A stretch of DNA of 64,000 bases from Polyangium fumosum (GCF_005144585.1 NZ_SSMQ01000062.1:1-64000), one strand, 5' to 3'; numbered from the stretch's first letter, positions 23,003-34,503 are shown. Notes: generated by a model from the sequence alone, not told the origin. Numbers and translations: made by a program.

Positions 23003-25167
23003 GGGTGATCGTATCCGATGATTTCGTCGAGGGGAGGGTGATGGCTGATGGCGTGCGCGGCGAGCAGCCCCGACATCACGGCCGACTCGACGCAGCCCGT
23101 ATCGAGCCCGGAGCGCGTCCAATCGCCGGCGATGGTCAGGTTGTCGAAGGTCATGTCGAGCGGCGAGATGCGGTACTTGATGCTCCCGGGCATCGAGAGG
23201 ACGTACCGATCCGAAGGATTCACGTTGGCGGTCCAGAACTGCGAGTCGAACCGCGCCGGGCCCGTGCTCCGCGGCGCGCCGGAGCGCGCCTCCTCGGGGT
23301 CGACGAGCAGATCCCAGCGGAATTCGCCCGGCCTGCGGACGGCCGCGGGCCAGAGCCAGCCCACGTCCCAATCGAGGAAACGCACGATGTTGTCGCGCAC
23401 GTAGGCGCGCGCGATGCCCGGCAGATCCGGGCCCTCGGGCGCGACGTCCGGCAAGACGCTGCAAAAATACGCGATGGACCGGACCGGCTCCTCGAAGCTC
23501 TCCACGCGTTCGAGGTGTGTCATGTCCGCCCATGTATCGAACGGCTCGACGAACCCCGACAGGTTCACCGGCCCGGGGCGGTACCAGCCGAGCTCCCGCG
23601 CGTCCGCCCGGAGCCACACCTGGAACGCCTGCGTCGCGACGCTTTTCACGTTCTGTACCATCGCGCGCCACGACGGCGCCCGCTCGACGAGCTCGGGGGC
23701 GACGTGCGGAATGGCGCCGATGCTCACGCCGAGCACGACGAAATCGAAATCGTCGCCCACGCGGACCGTCTTTTCACGCGCGCGGCGCGTCTCCCAGTGC
23801 GATTCGAAGGCCCAGCCCTCGCGCTCCAGGCGCTCGCCGTCCACGAGCTGCCGGGGGTCGGCCTTCGCGGGCCAGCAGGGCAGCCCCTTGACGTCGACGA
23901 GCGGCGCGTACTCGCCGCCGCCCACGATCTCGGCCTGTACGTCGAATTCGAGCGCCGTGACGTGCGCGGGCCCTGCCTCGGGCGGCGCGAGTTTCACGTT
24001 GCGCAGGCGGTGGAAAAACTCGAAACGCGCGCCCCGCTGCTTCAAGACCTCGTACATCGGGGCGAACACGATGTCGCCCATGCCGGCCTGCATGCGGAAA
24101 AACAGCGATCCGCGGTACGTGAAAAACATCCGGAGCGCGCCGCGAAGCGCGACGCCCGCCGCGAGGGCCGGGCGCCGCACGTCGCCCTCCTCGTACGCGA
24201 ACGCGAGATCGTAGAGCGCGCGGATGAACCCGGAGTCGAGCGAGCGCTCGGACGCGCCATTTCGGCGCAGCCAATCCGTCCATTCGTACTCGTTGATCGC
24301 GTCGAACCCATCCGGGTGGAACGCGAGCCCGTACCGGAGCGAGCCCCGCACGATGCAGAGGATGAGCTCGACGACCTCCCACACGCGCCGCAGCCCCATG
24401 TCCCCGCCGACGATCGCGTCGAGCTCCCGCCGCACGACCACGCCGATCGCGTCGAGGAGCCGCAGGAGCGTCGCCTGCACGCTGTCCCGCGGCGACAGGG
24501 CGAACAGCGATTGCAGCGCCGTGCGCAGGAGGTCCACGGCCTCGAACACCGCCGCCGTCGTGGCGAGCTGCCCGTACCGCAGGATCCGCTCGATCATCCC
24601 GAGCACGTCGCCCGGCGACGCCCCGGCGCGGCGCGCGCCTTCGGAGGCGGGCCAGCCAGGCGCAGGGCGCCCCGCATTCGCCGAACGCAAGAGCTCAGGG
24701 ACGAGCGCGAGCGCCTTCTCCAGGTATCCCGCGACGCTGAAGGGGTTGCGCTCCTCCAGCGGATCGCCGGGCATGCCCTTGCCAGGCGGGAAATGGGCGA
24801 CCCAGGGCTCCCAGGCGCCGCTCGGCAGGCGATCGGTCACGCCGACGACGGGCGCGGGCGCGAACGCGTCCTCGAACGTCGCGATGGGGCAGGCGCGCGG
24901 ATTCCGCCCGAGCTCGGCATAACACGAGCGCATCAGGCGGAACGCATTCTCGTAAAACCCCATCCAGAGGTGCAGCCCGTGCTCCTCGATGCGGCCCGAG
25001 GGCCCGCGGCCCGAGGCGCCTTTGCCGCCGAGCCGGAAGCCCATCTGGTAGACCGTGACGTCGTAGAGGCCGCGATGCTCGGGCCGTGTCAGCTCGAAGG
25101 CGGCCGCCATCGATGCGCACCCGCCTCCGATGATTGCCACCCGAATGGGGCGTCCGGGAACGTGCAT
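22999..25167 (-). CDS. FAD-dependent amine-oxidase/phytoene-desaturase-type oxidoreductase
   Basis: The protein of about 722 residues opens with the dinucleotide-binding motif VAIIGGGCASMAAAFEL and the second FAD motif VTVYQMGFRLGGKGAS. It ends with NLTIAGDWTRSGLDTGCVESAVMSG, the FAD-binding C-terminal motif of the amine oxidase/carotenoid desaturase family (cf. phytoene desaturase and HpnE). It is longer than usual (about 480) because of a 200-residue helical insertion. The substrate is probably an isoprenoid, given the polyprenyl synthase two genes downstream. The ATG at 25167 starts MHVPGRPIRV; a TTG at 25182, five codons upstream, is an alternative. It is the first gene of the operon, 104 bases after the upstream kinase stop. 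Confidence 0.8.
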   Translation of the reverse strand: MHVPGRPIRVAIIGGGCASMAAAFELTRPEHRGLYDVTVYQMGFRLGGKGASGRGPSGRIEEHGLHLWMGFYENAFRLMRSCYAELGRNPRACPIATFEDAFAPAPVVGVTDRLPSGAWEPWVAHFPPGKGMPGDPLEERNPFSVAGYLEKALALVPELLRSANAGRPAPGWPASEGARRAGASPGDVLGMIERILRYGQLATTAAVFEAVDLLRTALQSLFALSPRDSVQATLLRLLDAIGVVVRRELDAIVGGDMGLRRVWEVVELILCIVRGSLRYGLAFHPDGFDAINEYEWTDWLRRNGASERSLDSGFIRALYDLAFAYEEGDVRRPALAAGVALRGALRMFFTYRGSLFFRMQAGMGDIVFAPMYEVLKQRGARFEFFHRLRNVKLAPPEAGPAHVTALEFDVQAEIVGGGEYAPLVDVKGLPCWPAKADPRQLVDGERLEREGWAFESHWETRRAREKTVRVGDDFDFVVLGVSIGAIPHVAPELVERAPSWRAMVQNVKSVATQAFQVWLRADARELGWYRPGPVNLSGFVEPFDTWADMTHLERVESFEEPVRSIAYFCSVLPDVAPEGPDLPGIARAYVRDNIVRFLDWDVGWLWPAAVRRPGEFRWDLLVDPEEARSGAPRSTGPARFDSQFWTANVNPSDRYVLSMPGSIKYRISPLDMTFDNLTIAGDWTRSGLDTGCVESAVMSGLLAAHAISHHPPLDEIIGYDHP

Positions 25168-25286
25168 GTCCGTTATGGACAATGCAGCAGGTCTCTTCCT
25201 TCTTCAAGGACGAACGGCACGAGATGGGTGATCCCACTACGTTTTTTTGACTTGCTCGCGGGCCGTCCGCGGAACCTTCCCTAGCG

Positions 25287-28200
25287 TCAGCTTATGGTTT
25301 TTCGTGAGTCCACGCCGCTTGAAGACGCGGGCCCGGCGGCGCCGCCCGGCTGCTTCTGGCGTTTGGGCAGCGTTATGACGAACTCGGTGTACTCTCCCTG
25401 CGCGGTGTGCACCTGCATCGAACCGCGGTGCCCCTGGACCACGGTGTCGTAGCAGATCGAGAGCCCGAGCCCGGTGCCCTCGCCGGGCGGTTTCGTCGTG
25501 AAGAACGGATTGAAGACTTTTCCGAGGATCTCGTCCTGGATGCCCGTCCCGTTGTCCCGGATGCGCACCTCGACCAGGCTGCCGTCGCTGCGCGTGCGGA
25601 TCCCGAGCGTCGGCGCGAAGCCGGGGCCGGCCGTTCGTTGCTTCTCCTGCATTGCGTAGCAGGCGTTGTTGATCACGTTGATGAATACGCGGACCATGTC
25701 CTGGACCGCGATCTCCACGAGGCCGATCGAGGCATCGCAGTCGTTCTCGATCTTCAGGTGGAACCCCGGCAGCTTGCCGCGATAGCCGTGGTAGGCGAGA
25801 TCGAGCCCCTCGGCGAGGGCGGCGTTCAGATCCGCCGGCTCGTGTTTTCCGCCTCCCGCGCGCGAATGCAGGAGCATCCCGTTCACGATGTGGTTCGCGC
25901 GCACGCCGTGCTCGCCGATCTTCGCGACGTTCTGGCGCAAGAGGGAGAGCGTCTCCTGGATCTCCTCGAGCGCGACCGGCTCCGACGCGCCGTCGAGCTG
26001 CGTGAGCCCCTCGTCGAGCTCCGTGACGAGCCCGGAGGAGAGCTCGGCGAAGTTGATGATGAAGTTCAACGGGTTCTTCATCTCGTGCGCGATGCCGGCC
26101 GTCAGCGCGCCGAGGCTCGCGAGCTTCTCCTGCATCACGAGCTGCTGCTGCGTGTCGCGGAGCTGTTCGAGCGTCGATCCGAGCTCGGCGTTCTTCACGG
26201 AGAGCTCCCGCGTCCGCTCGTCGACCTTCTGCTCCAGCGTGCGGCTGTACTCTTCGAGCAGATCGTTCGAGGCCCGCAGGCGCGTGGAGGTCTTTTCGAG
26301 GTCGGCGAAGAGGCGCGCGTTGTGGAGCGAGAGCGCAGCTTGCGAGAGCAGGAGGCGCAGGACGTCGAGCCTCGACGCCGTGAAGGCGCCCGCGATGAGG
26401 TTGTTTTCGAGGTAGATGATGGCCGTCACGGCGCCGCGATCGAGGAGCGGCGCGCAGAGCACGGACTTCGGCCGCGCCGACGCGATGTACGGATCGGCGG
26501 TGAAGCGGCCTTCACGCGCCGCGTCACGGAGCACGACGCTCTCGCGCGTGCGGCTCACGTACTTCACGATCGCAGCCGAGAGGCGCTTCTCCTGATCGAG
26601 CGGCGTCGCGTCGTGCGTGATGACGTCGGCCTGATCGATCGTGTGCTCGACGGCGACGACGTGCTGGCCCTCGCGCTCCAGGATCAAAAAGCCGCGCTGC
26701 GCGCCTGCGTTCTCCAGGAGGATCCGCATGAGCGTGGAGCTCAGCCGTTCGAGGACGATCTCGCCGGAGATCGCGCGGGCGGCCTTCATCACGGTCGCGA
26801 GATCGATCGACTCGCCGCCGCTGCCGGTCGTGGACTCGACGCCGAGGTTCACCGTGGCGGGGCCTTGCGCGGTGCTCGGCGGCGGGGGGGCCGCCGATCC
26901 GAGCAGCTCCGCGTGCTCCTTGTTCAGCGACGCGACCTTGGCCGACGCGCCCCAGCGCACGTAGCCGTAGCGCGCCTCGCCCATGTACGTCGCGGCGATC
27001 TTCGTGCGCCCGAGCTCCAGGTAATGCTCCGCCGCGAGCTCGTAGGCGAGCGCCTCCTCCTGCACGAACCCGTGCTTCGCGGCGCCCTTGATCGCCCGCT
27101 CGAAGAGGTCCATCGCCTCGGCCGCGCGGTCGAGCAGCCGCGCGCGCACCGCCTCGACGAGCTCGTGCTTGTGCAGGTAGTTCGCCGGCGCCTGATCGGC
27201 CCAGCGCTTCACGAGGGCCTGGTTCTCGTCCACCTGGGCGAAGAGCCCCGCGCGCTTCTCGGGCGTCGCCACGCGCGCGGCCCGCAGGAGCGCGAGCGAG
27301 TGGTAGAGCGGGAGCTGCCCTGCCGTCATGTGCCCCGTGAGCGCGTTCAGGTAGGGCTTCGCCGCGTCGGCGGCCTCGATCGCGAGCGCCGTGTCCCCGA
27401 AGAGATACGCGAGCATGCACTTCGAGATGTGCAGGAGGCCGAGCGCGTTCTCGCTCTTCACCTCGAGGAAGTGCGGGATCGCCGTCCGCTCGTCGAGGCT
27501 CTCGCCCACGAGCAGGACCGGATCCTTCGACTTGCCCATGAGGTTCAGCACGGTCTGCCGGACGATGCGCGCGAAGGAGAGGCCGTGCTCCTGCTTGACG
27601 CGCGAAAGCACGTCGATGTGCTGGGCCACGTCCGCGACCACGACGTCGAGCGGCTCGCCCGCGTAAAAGATCGCCGCGGCGTGGATGGCCGCCGAGTACC
27701 CGACGAACTCGTGATCCCCGACGTCGAGGCCCGTCGTGACGGCCTCGCGCAGGAAGTCGAAGGAGACACGCAGGTGCTCCTTCCAGATCTTGATGAAGCT
27801 GCCGACGAGCGTGTAGACCTTCGCCTTGAGGGCCCGCGCGTCGAAGCGATTCATGAGGCGGATCGCGAGGTCGCCGTAGACGTTGCCGGCGTCCGGATCC
27901 CCGAAGGCGCTGCGCACGACGCCGTACTCGGCGAAGGCGAACGGCGAGAGCGGCGAGTGCCCGTGCTCGACGCAGAGCTTGACCATCTCGCAGACGATGG
28001 GCACGAAGAGCATGGGCTTGCCGATGTAGACCGGGGCCGTGAGCGTCACGAGCAGCCGGAGCCGCGCGACCTGGGTCGGATCCGCCATGTCGGGCAGATC
28101 CGCGAGCGACTCCACAGGCCTGTCGCCGATGAGCGCCGCCGTCTCGGCGTACCGCGCGAGCATGCCGTTCGTGTCGATGTCCTCGGGCAGCGGCGCGCCG

Positions 28201-30776
28201 AGCAGCTCGAGCGCCTGGAGGCCTACGCGGATCGTCGCGTCGAACTCGATACGCGCGGTGTGGAAGAGCATCCGCAGCTCGTGGATCCGCACCTTGTCGA
28301 GCGCCGTCCGCGCGTGCTCCAGGGCGCCCTGCGAGAGGCGCTGCGCGCGCTCGAAGTCGCCGTTCAAGTACGCGGCGCCCGTGGCCTCGATGTAGAGCTC
28401 GAACGTGAGCTCGTACCGCTCCGAAAAACTCCCCGGCGGCAAGAGGCGGATGCCGACGTCGAGGTAATGCAGCGCGGGTTCGTACGCGGCCGAAGCTTTG
28501 GCCTTCTTCCCGGCGATGAGGTTCAGCCGCGCGACCTCGGCGCGCTCCTCGGGGCTCTCGATGCGCTCGCTGCCTTGATCGAGCTGGCTGATGACGTCGA
28601 AGAGGCGCTCGTCGAGCTTCTCGGGCGGCGTGCGTTCGAGCAGGAGGCGGCCGATCTGCAGGTGGATGTCGGCGCGCCGGTGCTTCTCGATGAGCGAGTA
28701 GGCGGCCTGCTGCACGCGGTCGTGCAGGAACTTGTAGTGCGCGTCGGGGATCCCGTCCGTGCTCTCCAGCACCGCGGGCTCGGCGAGCTGGTAGGCGTCG
28801 CCGATCGGCACGACGAGCCCCTCGCGCAGCGCGTCCCAGAGCCCCGTCGCCGTCTCGATCAGCGGGTGATCGTGCACCTTCGCGAGCGTCGCGAGCTCGA
28901 AGCGCGCGCCGATGCAGGCCGCGAGCTCGAGCACGCGCTGGGCCCGCTCGGGGAGCCGCTGGATCTTCGCCGCCATGAGCTCGACCACGTTGTCGGTCAT
29001 GTCGCGGCGCCGGATTTCGCCGAGATCCCACCGCCACTGCGCGGCCGACGGATCGAAGCGGAGCAGGCGCTCGTCGGCGAGCGAACGCAAAAATTGGCCG
29101 AGGAAGAAGGGGTTTCCGCCCGTCTTTTCGAGCGCGATCTCCGCGAGCGGCAGCGTGCCCTCGCCGCTGCGCACCGCGTCGTCGACGAGCTGCTCGACGT
29201 GCTCGATCGAGAGCGGCGAGAGCGAGAGCTCGGTCACGGGCGCGCCGGCCTTCTCCAGCGCCTCCAGCGTCAATCGCAGCGGATGCCCGGAGCCGACCTC
29301 GTTGTCGCGGTACGCGCCGATCACGAGCAGGTGCTTCATGTCGGGATCGGTCACGAGCAGGTGCAGGAGCTTCAGGGACGGCGCGTCGGCCCACTGCAGA
29401 TCGTCGAGGAAAATGACGAGCGGATGCCCGCCGGCCGTCAGGGCGCGGACGAAGCTCTGGAATACGAAATGGAAGCGGTTCTGCGCTTCGTTCGCAGGCA
29501 GCGGCGAGATCGGCGGCTGGGCGCCGACGATGAGCTCGACCTCGGGGAGGACGTCGAGGATCACCTGTCCGTTCGGACCAAGCGCGGCCGAGAGCCGCTT
29601 CTGCCAGAGCACGAGGTGTCCCTCGCTCTCGGTGAGGAACTGCCGGACGAGGTCGCGGAAGGCCTGGATCAGCGAGCTGTAGGGGACGTCGCGGTTGAGC
29701 TGATCGAACTTGCCGGAGACGAAGTAGCCGCGCTTGGCGAGGATGGGCTCGTGCACCTCGTTGACGAGGGCGCTCTTGCCGACGCCCGAGTAGCCGGCGA
29801 CGAGGACGATCTCGGCTTTGCCCTCGCTCACGCGGTCGAACGTGGAGAGCAGCTTTCCGATCTCCGCCTCGCGGCCATAGAGCTTCTGCGGGATCTGGAG
29901 TTTGTCCGGCACATCGCGCCGGCCGAGGGGGAACCGCTCGATCGGGCGGCCCTCTTCGAGCGCCGCGACGCACGCTTCGAGATCGGCCGCGAGCCCGAAG
30001 GCCGTCTGGTATCGATCCTCCGGGGACTTCGCGAGCAGCTTGCGCGTGATGTCGGAGACGGCGGCGGGGATCTGCGGGGCGCGCTCGTGCGGGGGCACGG
30101 GCTCGCGCGCGATGTGCTGGTGCACGAGCTCCACCACGTCGGAGGACTCGAACGGCACGTGGCCCGTGAGGAGCTCATAGAACGTGATGCCGAGCGAATA
30201 GAGATCCGCGCGGTGATCGACGGCGCGGTTCGTACGGCCGGTCTGCTCCGGGGACACGTAACGCAGCGTGCCTTCGAGCACGTTGAGATCCCGCATCGGC
30301 GCGCTCTCGCGCGAGAGCGCCGTCGCGATGCCGAAGTCGATGAGCTTGATCTCGCGGGTCTCGGGGTGGATGACGATGTTGGACGGGTTCACGTCCTTGT
30401 GGATGATGTTGCGCCCGTGGACCTCGCCGAGGATGCGGGCGAGCTCGGCCATGATCGGCAAGAGCTCCTCGATCGGCAGCCGCGCGCGGCCCCGGAACGC
30501 GCTGAGGGGCTCGGCCCCGAAGTCCTCGAGCACGATCGCGAGGCGGCCGTCGTGGCGCAGGAGTTCGTGCGTGCGAATGACGCCGTCGAGCTTGAGGCCG
30601 CTCGTGATCTCGTATTCACGGCGGAATCGCGCGAGCTCCTCGGGCCTCGGCCGGTCGAGGCGCAGCACCTTCAGCACCACGGGCAGCCCGTCGTGCGCGC
30701 GGCGGCCCCGGTACACGAGCGTCCGCGTGGTCTCGTGCAGCTTCGTCGTGATCTCGTAGCCGGGAAAGAGACTCAT
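25287..30776 (-). CDS. Hybrid Ser/Thr kinase - AAA - GAF - histidine kinase (HstK type)
   Basis: This sensor of about 1829 residues has five parts. A protein kinase lies at about 8-270 (VVLKVLR lysine; [10 protein letters not shown] catalytic loop near 127; LIDFGIA; SPEQTG). A predicted ATPase follows at 320-570 (YGREAEI; P-loop AGYSGVGKS near 332; FLDDLQWAD). Helical TPR-like repeats extend to about 1270. A GAF domain spans 1322-1495. A coiled coil and histidine kinase core end the protein ([12 protein letters not shown] near 1564, [22 protein letters not shown]). This is the HstK-type layout of cyanobacteria and myxobacteria. The kinase loop has HKD for HRD and Asn for the catalytic-loop Lys. 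The ATG at 30776 precedes the kinase; a TTG 14 codons earlier is possible. Confidence 0.9.
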   Translation of the reverse strand: MSLFPGYEITTKLHETTRTLVYRGRRAHDGLPVVLKVLRLDRPRPEELARFRREYEITSGLKLDGVIRTHELLRHDGRLAIVLEDFGAEPLSAFRGRARLPIEELLPIMAELARILGEVHGRNIIHKDVNPSNIVIHPETREIKLIDFGIATALSRESAPMRDLNVLEGTLRYVSPEQTGRTNRAVDHRADLYSLGITFYELLTGHVPFESSDVVELVHQHIAREPVPPHERAPQIPAAVSDITRKLLAKSPEDRYQTAFGLAADLEACVAALEEGRPIERFPLGRRDVPDKLQIPQKLYGREAEIGKLLSTFDRVSEGKAEIVLVAGYSGVGKSALVNEVHEPILAKRGYFVSGKFDQLNRDVPYSSLIQAFRDLVRQFLTESEGHLVLWQKRLSAALGPNGQVILDVLPEVELIVGAQPPISPLPANEAQNRFHFVFQSFVRALTAGGHPLVIFLDDLQWADAPSLKLLHLLVTDPDMKHLLVIGAYRDNEVGSGHPLRLTLEALEKAGAPVTELSLSPLSIEHVEQLVDDAVRSGEGTLPLAEIALEKTGGNPFFLGQFLRSLADERLLRFDPSAAQWRWDLGEIRRRDMTDNVVELMAAKIQRLPERAQRVLELAACIGARFELATLAKVHDHPLIETATGLWDALREGLVVPIGDAYQLAEPAVLESTDGIPDAHYKFLHDRVQQAAYSLIEKHRRADIHLQIGRLLLERTPPEKLDERLFDVISQLDQGSERIESPEERAEVARLNLIAGKKAKASAAYEPALHYLDVGIRLLPPGSFSERYELTFELYIEATGAAYLNGDFERAQRLSQGALEHARTALDKVRIHELRMLFHTARIEFDATIRVGLQALELLGAPLPEDIDTNGMLARYAETAALIGDRPVESLADLPDMADPTQVARLRLLVTLTAPVYIGKPMLFVPIVCEMVKLCVEHGHSPLSPFAFAEYGVVRSAFGDPDAGNVYGDLAIRLMNRFDARALKAKVYTLVGSFIKIWKEHLRVSFDFLREAVTTGLDVGDHEFVGYSAAIHAAAIFYAGEPLDVVVADVAQHIDVLSRVKQEHGLSFARIVRQTVLNLMGKSKDPVLLVGESLDERTAIPHFLEVKSENALGLLHISKCMLAYLFGDTALAIEAADAAKPYLNALTGHMTAGQLPLYHSLALLRAARVATPEKRAGLFAQVDENQALVKRWADQAPANYLHKHELVEAVRARLLDRAAEAMDLFERAIKGAAKHGFVQEEALAYELAAEHYLELGRTKIAATYMGEARYGYVRWGASAKVASLNKEHAELLGSAAPPPPSTAQGPATVNLGVESTTGSGGESIDLATVMKAARAISGEIVLERLSSTLMRILLENAGAQRGFLILEREGQHVVAVEHTIDQADVITHDATPLDQEKRLSAAIVKYVSRTRESVVLRDAAREGRFTADPYIASARPKSVLCAPLLDRGAVTAIIYLENNLIAGAFTASRLDVLRLLLSQAALSLHNARLFADLEKTSTRLRASNDLLEEYSRTLEQKVDERTRELSVKNAELGSTLEQLRDTQQQLVMQEKLASLGALTAGIAHEMKNPLNFIINFAELSSGLVTELDEGLTQLDGASEPVALEEIQETLSLLRQNVAKIGEHGVRANHIVNGMLLHSRAGGGKHEPADLNAALAEGLDLAYHGYRGKLPGFHLKIENDCDASIGLVEIAVQDMVRVFINVINNACYAMQEKQRTAGPGFAPTLGIRTRSDGSLVEVRIRDNGTGIQDEILGKVFNPFFTTKPPGEGTGLGLSICYDTVVQGHRGSMQVHTAQGEYTEFVITLPKRQKQPGGAAGPASSSGVDSRKTIS

Positions 30777-30831
30777 GGATCCCAAAACGAGGGGAGACGA
30801 GGTGCCTCCCCTTGTCAAGGATCCGGTCGCT

Positions 30832-31524
30832 TCACGCGGCTTCGGCGATCACCTCGGCCGGCGGGCCGAAGGCCGCCACGCGCCCTTTGTCGAGCACGAA
30901 GACGAGATCCGAGGCCTCGCGCGCCACGGGCAGATCGTGCGTCACGACGATCTGCGTGACGCCCGTGCCGGCCACGCGCCGCAGCGTCCGACCGACCTCA
31001 TGCTTCAGCGCCGGATCGAGCGCGCTCGTGGGCTCGTCGTAGAGCAGCACCGAAGGCTCCATGGCGAGGGCGCGGGCGATCGCCACGCGTTGCTTCTGCC
31101 CGCCGGAGAGTGCCTCCGGGTACGCCTTCGCCTTGTCCTCGATGCCGAGCTCCGCGAGTAGCTCCTTGACCCGCGCCTCCGCGCGGGATCGCGCCTCGCC
31201 GCGCACGACGCGTGGCGCCAGCGTGCAGTTGTCGAGCACCGAGAGGTGCGGGAAGAGCTCGAACGTCTGGAAGACGAGCCCGATTCTCCCGCCGAAGGAG
31301 CCGTGCTTCGCGCCCGCGCCGAACGTCACGCCGCCGACGTCGATCGTCCCGTCGTCGAACGGATCGAGCCCCGACAAGCAGCGCAGCAGCGTGGTCTTTC
31401 CAGCGCCGCTGCGGCCGAGGACGCTGGCGATCTTGCCCGTCGGCACCTTCATGCAGAGCCCCGCGAGCGCGGGCGCCGCGGCGCCGGGATGTCGCTTGAC
31501 CAGATCGGTGACGCAGATCGACAT
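30832..31524 (-). CDS. Amino-acid-type ABC transporter ATP-binding protein
   Basis: The 230-residue ATPase has Walker A GRSGAGKTT near residue 38, the signature LSGGQKQRVAIARA, Walker B VLLYDEPTSALD and the switch His in VVTHD. Spacing is as in GlnQ/HisP polar amino-acid importers (FQTFELFPHLSVLDNCTLAP). It supplies energy to the permease fused to a receptor in the gene immediately upstream (stop 31536, 11 bases away). The start has AAAGGAGGG 6 bases upstream, an excellent ribosome binding site. The longer upstream frame is a shadow of the permease gene. Confidence 0.93.
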   Translation of the reverse strand: MSICVTDLVKRHPGAAAPALAGLCMKVPTGKIASVLGRSGAGKTTLLRCLSGLDPFDDGTIDVGGVTFGAGAKHGSFGGRIGLVFQTFELFPHLSVLDNCTLAPRVVRGEARSRAEARVKELLAELGIEDKAKAYPEALSGGQKQRVAIARALAMEPSVLLYDEPTSALDPALKHEVGRTLRRVAGTGVTQIVVTHDLPVAREASDLVFVLDKGRVAAFGPPAEVIAEAA

Positions 31525-31535
31525 CGTTCCCTCCT

Positions 31536-33125
31536 TTAAGCAGAAGCCGGCCGCCGGACCTTCGATCCGAGCCGCTCCTCCACGCTGCGCGACAGGCGCG
31601 CGAACGGGAGGCTCAAGCCAAGGTAAAACAGCGCCACCACGAGGCCGAGGCCCAGGTGATCCCGCATGGCGCTGGCGAGGCTCGTGTACGTCTTCGTGAG
31701 CTCGGTCAACGTGACGACCGAGATGAGCGAGCTGTCCTTGAGCAGCGCGATGAAGTCGTTCGTCGTCGGCGGCAAGGCCACGCGGATCGCCTGCGGCAGC
31801 GCGACGTGGCGGAGCGACGCGAGCTTTGAAAGGCCGAGCGTCCGCGCCGCGTCCATCTGCCCCGCCGGCACGCTCCCGAGCCCCGCCCGGTAGTTCTCCG
31901 CCTCGGCCGCGGCGTAGTTCAGTCCGAGCGCGATCACGCCCGCGACGAAGGGCGAGAGCGTCACGCCGAGCTCGGGCAGGCCGAAGTACACCATCGTGAG
32001 CTGCACGAGCAGCGGCGTGCCGCGGAAGATCTCGATGTAGCCCACGGCGAGCCACTGGAGCGGCTTCGGCCCGTAGACCCGCGCGAGCGCGAGCGCCATG
32101 CCGAGCGTGACGGCCACGGTCATCGCGAGCAGCGAGACCACGAGCGAGAGCAGCGCGCCCCGCGCGAACAGGCCGAGCGTGGCCGGGTACCGGTCCGTCA
32201 CGCGCGACCAGAAGGGCAGGGGTTTTCCGACGGCGGCGCGCCACGCGTCGTGCGCCTCGGCGACGGCCGTGGACGGGGGCTTCGGCCCGCCGAGCAATCG
32301 TTCCGTAGGCTCGTTCCAGAGGCCCCAGCGCGCATACAGCGCGGCGAGCGTGCCCTCCTTCGCGAGCGCCTCGATCGCCCCATTCACCGCGGCGAGCGTC
32401 TCGGCATCCCCCTTCGGGACGCCCACCGCATACGAGACCTCGCCAAACGAGCCGTCGACGACCTCCAGCGCGGGATCGATCGCCCCGTAATAAAGCGTGA
32501 TCGGATCGTCGAGCAGCACCGCGTCGGTGCGCCCGATGCGCAGGTCGTCGTAGATGTCGTTTTGCCCGCCGTCGTACGTCTTCACCTCGGCGCCTTCGCG
32601 CTCCGAGAGCCGCGCGGCGAGCGAGCCGGGCAAGGTGCCGACCTTGCGCCCGCGGAGCGCGCCGAGCGTACGCGGCGCGCCCGCGTCGCCCTTGCGCACG
32701 GTGAGCCGCATGGCGGCGACGTAATAAGGGCGCGATAGATCGGCGACGCGCTTCTTCTCCTCGGCGACCTCGATGCCGTTGATGACCAGGTCGAAATCGC
32801 CGCGATCGAGCAGCGCGAGCAGCCCGTCCCACGCTCCTTGCACGGGCCTCGCGCGCACGCCGAGCTTCTTCGCGAGCGCGGCGGCGAAATCCACCTCGAA
32901 GCCGATGAGGTGGTTTGGATCCATCGGATCCTGGAAGACGTACGGTGCGCCGCCTTGTGAATCGTTCCCCCAGCGGAGCTCTCCGCGGGCGCGCGCCTCG
33001 GCGATGGAGTTCCTCGCCGTCGCGGGCGCAGTCGCGGGCTCCTCGGCGAGCGCCCTTCCGGGGGCTACGAGCGCGAGCAGCGGGAGCAAAAGGAGAAGCG
33101 TGACCGCGAGGCGACGCTTGCGCAT
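31536..33125 (-). CDS. Fused substrate-binding protein and permease of a polar amino-acid ABC transporter
   Basis: The 529-residue protein starts with a signal sequence ([20 protein letters not shown]). Residues about 40-280 form an SBP family 3 receptor domain: [43 protein letters not shown]. Residues about 305-525 form a HisM/GlnP-type permease: [19 protein letters not shown], then the EAA-type loop [20 protein letters not shown]. Fusions of this kind occur in some Gram-positive and myxobacterial importers. If the first helix remains as an anchor, the receptor would face the periplasm. It is in operon with the ATPase downstream. The solute is probably an amino acid, but the specificity is not readable. 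Confidence 0.9.
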   Translation of the reverse strand: MRKRRLAVTLLLLLPLLALVAPGRALAEEPATAPATARNSIAEARARGELRWGNDSQGGAPYVFQDPMDPNHLIGFEVDFAAALAKKLGVRARPVQGAWDGLLALLDRGDFDLVINGIEVAEEKKRVADLSRPYYVAAMRLTVRKGDAGAPRTLGALRGRKVGTLPGSLAARLSEREGAEVKTYDGGQNDIYDDLRIGRTDAVLLDDPITLYYGAIDPALEVVDGSFGEVSYAVGVPKGDAETLAAVNGAIEALAKEGTLAALYARWGLWNEPTERLLGGPKPPSTAVAEAHDAWRAAVGKPLPFWSRVTDRYPATLGLFARGALLSLVVSLLAMTVAVTLGMALALARVYGPKPLQWLAVGYIEIFRGTPLLVQLTMVYFGLPELGVTLSPFVAGVIALGLNYAAAEAENYRAGLGSVPAGQMDAARTLGLSKLASLRHVALPQAIRVALPPTTNDFIALLKDSSLISVVTLTELTKTYTSLASAMRDHLGLGLVVALFYLGLSLPFARLSRSVEERLGSKVRRPASA

Positions 33126-33214
33126 CGTTTTCTTCGAGCACCTCCTACCGGGAAGGATCCCGAACGAGCGCGAAGGATGCGGGACGGGCGGGACGAACGC
33201 AAGACCTTTGGAGG

Positions 33215-33661
33215 TCATCCGACCGCGCTCGGGGGCACGACGAGCCGCTCGAGCGCGGCGCGGATCCGATCGGGGATCGGCGTCGGCTTGCGGTTTGCCC
33301 GATCCACGAAGACGTGGACGAAATAACCCTCCGCGGCCACGAGCGCCTCGCCGCGCGGGAAGAGCCCGATCTCGTACCGCACGCTGGAGCGGCCGAGCTT
33401 GCCCACGCGGAGCCCCGCGTCGATGTCCGTCGGGAACGATACGCCGCGCAGGTACCGGCAATGCGACTCCGCGGCCACGCCGATCACGTCGCCCCGCTCG
33501 ATGTCGAGCCCGCCTTCGCCGATGAGCCAGCGATTGATGACGGTGTCGAAATACGAGTAATAAACGACGTTGTTGACGTGGCCGTAGATGTCGTTGTCCA
33601 TCCACCGCGTCGGAATGACCAGGAAGTGCGGGTAGCCGTCGCGCGAGGCCGGTTCGCTCAT
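33215..33661 (-). CDS. Acyl-CoA thioesterase (4-hydroxybenzoyl-CoA thioesterase type hotdog)
   Basis: The 148-residue hotdog protein carries [20 protein letters not shown], the active-site motif of 4-hydroxybenzoyl-CoA/YbgC thioesterases (Asp of DNDxxGHVNN). [20 protein letters not shown] and the strand [16 protein letters not shown] follow, as in the family. Such enzymes hydrolyse acyl-CoA or acyl-ACP thioesters. The ATG at 33661 ([13 protein letters not shown]) gives the standard length; a longer reading frame (to 33829) adds a basic, Arg-rich stretch not seen in the family. The gene is divergent from the small membrane protein at 33829. Confidence 0.88.
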   Translation of the reverse strand: MSEPASRDGYPHFLVIPTRWMDNDIYGHVNNVVYYSYFDTVINRWLIGEGGLDIERGDVIGVAAESHCRYLRGVSFPTDIDAGLRVGKLGRSSVRYEIGLFPRGEALVAAEGYFVHVFVDRANRKPTPIPDRIRAALERLVVPPSAVG

Positions 33662-33828
33662 GGCGAACCCATACACGAAACGGGCGCGGAGGCGGAAGCG
33701 GAGGCGCGGGGGCAAGCGTGCCGCGGCCTCCATCGAAGCCTTCGAAGCGTTCCCGCAGAAAAACCTCAGCGTCGCGCGCTTTGTCCTTGAGTTCGGGCGC
33801 GGCCCGCCGTTAGAACCTGTGAGGTCCA

Positions 33829-34374
33829 ATGATTTGCGCCCCTTCTCTTCCCTCGGGCATCGTGGATGCCGGCCGCGCGAGGCGGCGGGGGAGAACGCGC
33901 GCGGGCGTCGTGGTCACCGTGCTTTCGGTCCTCGTGCTCCTCGGCGTCTTTTTCGGCGTCGAGGGAGGCTGCTTTGCCGCGGTCCTCACGCGAGGGATGC
34001 ACGGCGGGCGCGGGGCCGTGCCGCAGGCGGCGCAATTCGTGTCGTCGGGCGGGCGTCGCTTCGAGGCCTCGCCTCTGGCCTCGAGCGGGCTGCATCGACA
34101 TCCGCCGCCGGGCGCGGTGCACGAGCGGGGAGATCACCCTTCGCAATCGTCCCTGTCGACCCGCTCCCGCGCCTCGGAAGCGAACGCCCCCGCGATCGAC
34201 CCTCCCACCGGCGCGCTGCCATGGGCGTCCACCCGCATCGAAGGCGAGCGCCTCCTCGCGGAGGATCGCGCCCAAGCGCTTTCGCATCGCCGGGCAGAGG
34301 CGGGCGGGTTTCTCGAGCGCCGCACGCCGCATCCTGCCCGAGCCCCGCCGCGCCCGTCGCGGGGCTCGACCTGA
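33829..34374 (+). CDS. Small single-pass membrane protein, uncharacterised
   Basis: The 181-residue protein has an Arg-rich N-terminus ([12 protein letters not shown]) followed by one clear transmembrane helix, [21 protein letters not shown], at about residues 26-46. The rest is polar and Pro/Ser/Arg-rich without recognisable domains. Third codon positions are GC-rich throughout, which supports coding, although overlapping frames on both strands are also open. It may be an anchored regulatory or secreted-fragment protein. Divergent from the thioesterase, with 167 bases between starts. Confidence 0.5.
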   Translation: MICAPSLPSGIVDAGRARRRGRTRAGVVVTVLSVLVLLGVFFGVEGGCFAAVLTRGMHGGRGAVPQAAQFVSSGGRRFEASPLASSGLHRHPPPGAVHERGDHPSQSSLSTRSRASEANAPAIDPPTGALPWASTRIEGERLLAEDRAQALSHRRAEAGGFLERRTPHPARAPPRPSRGST

Positions 34375-34503
34375 GCCCAACGGCTGCGGTTTCCACCGTT
34401 GAAAGGCGCGCGACGAGCGCCACGTGAGCCCCCCGGCCCCTGCGCCGCGTGCGGCGCCGATGGTCCTCGTCGTGCTCCGCTGGCATTGGCTCGGAGTGGA
34501 ACA

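Noticed and set aside
25215-25270. Intrinsic terminator after the first hybrid kinase
   Set aside because: The CGCGG/CCGCG hairpin is followed by an A-tract, not a T-tract, on the transcribed strand.
25407-30959. Plus-strand ORF of 1850 residues opposite the first hybrid kinase
   Set aside because: It is an antisense shadow rich in Arg, Glu, Val and Leu with no domain; the minus strand carries complete kinase, ATPase, GAF and histidine kinase motifs.
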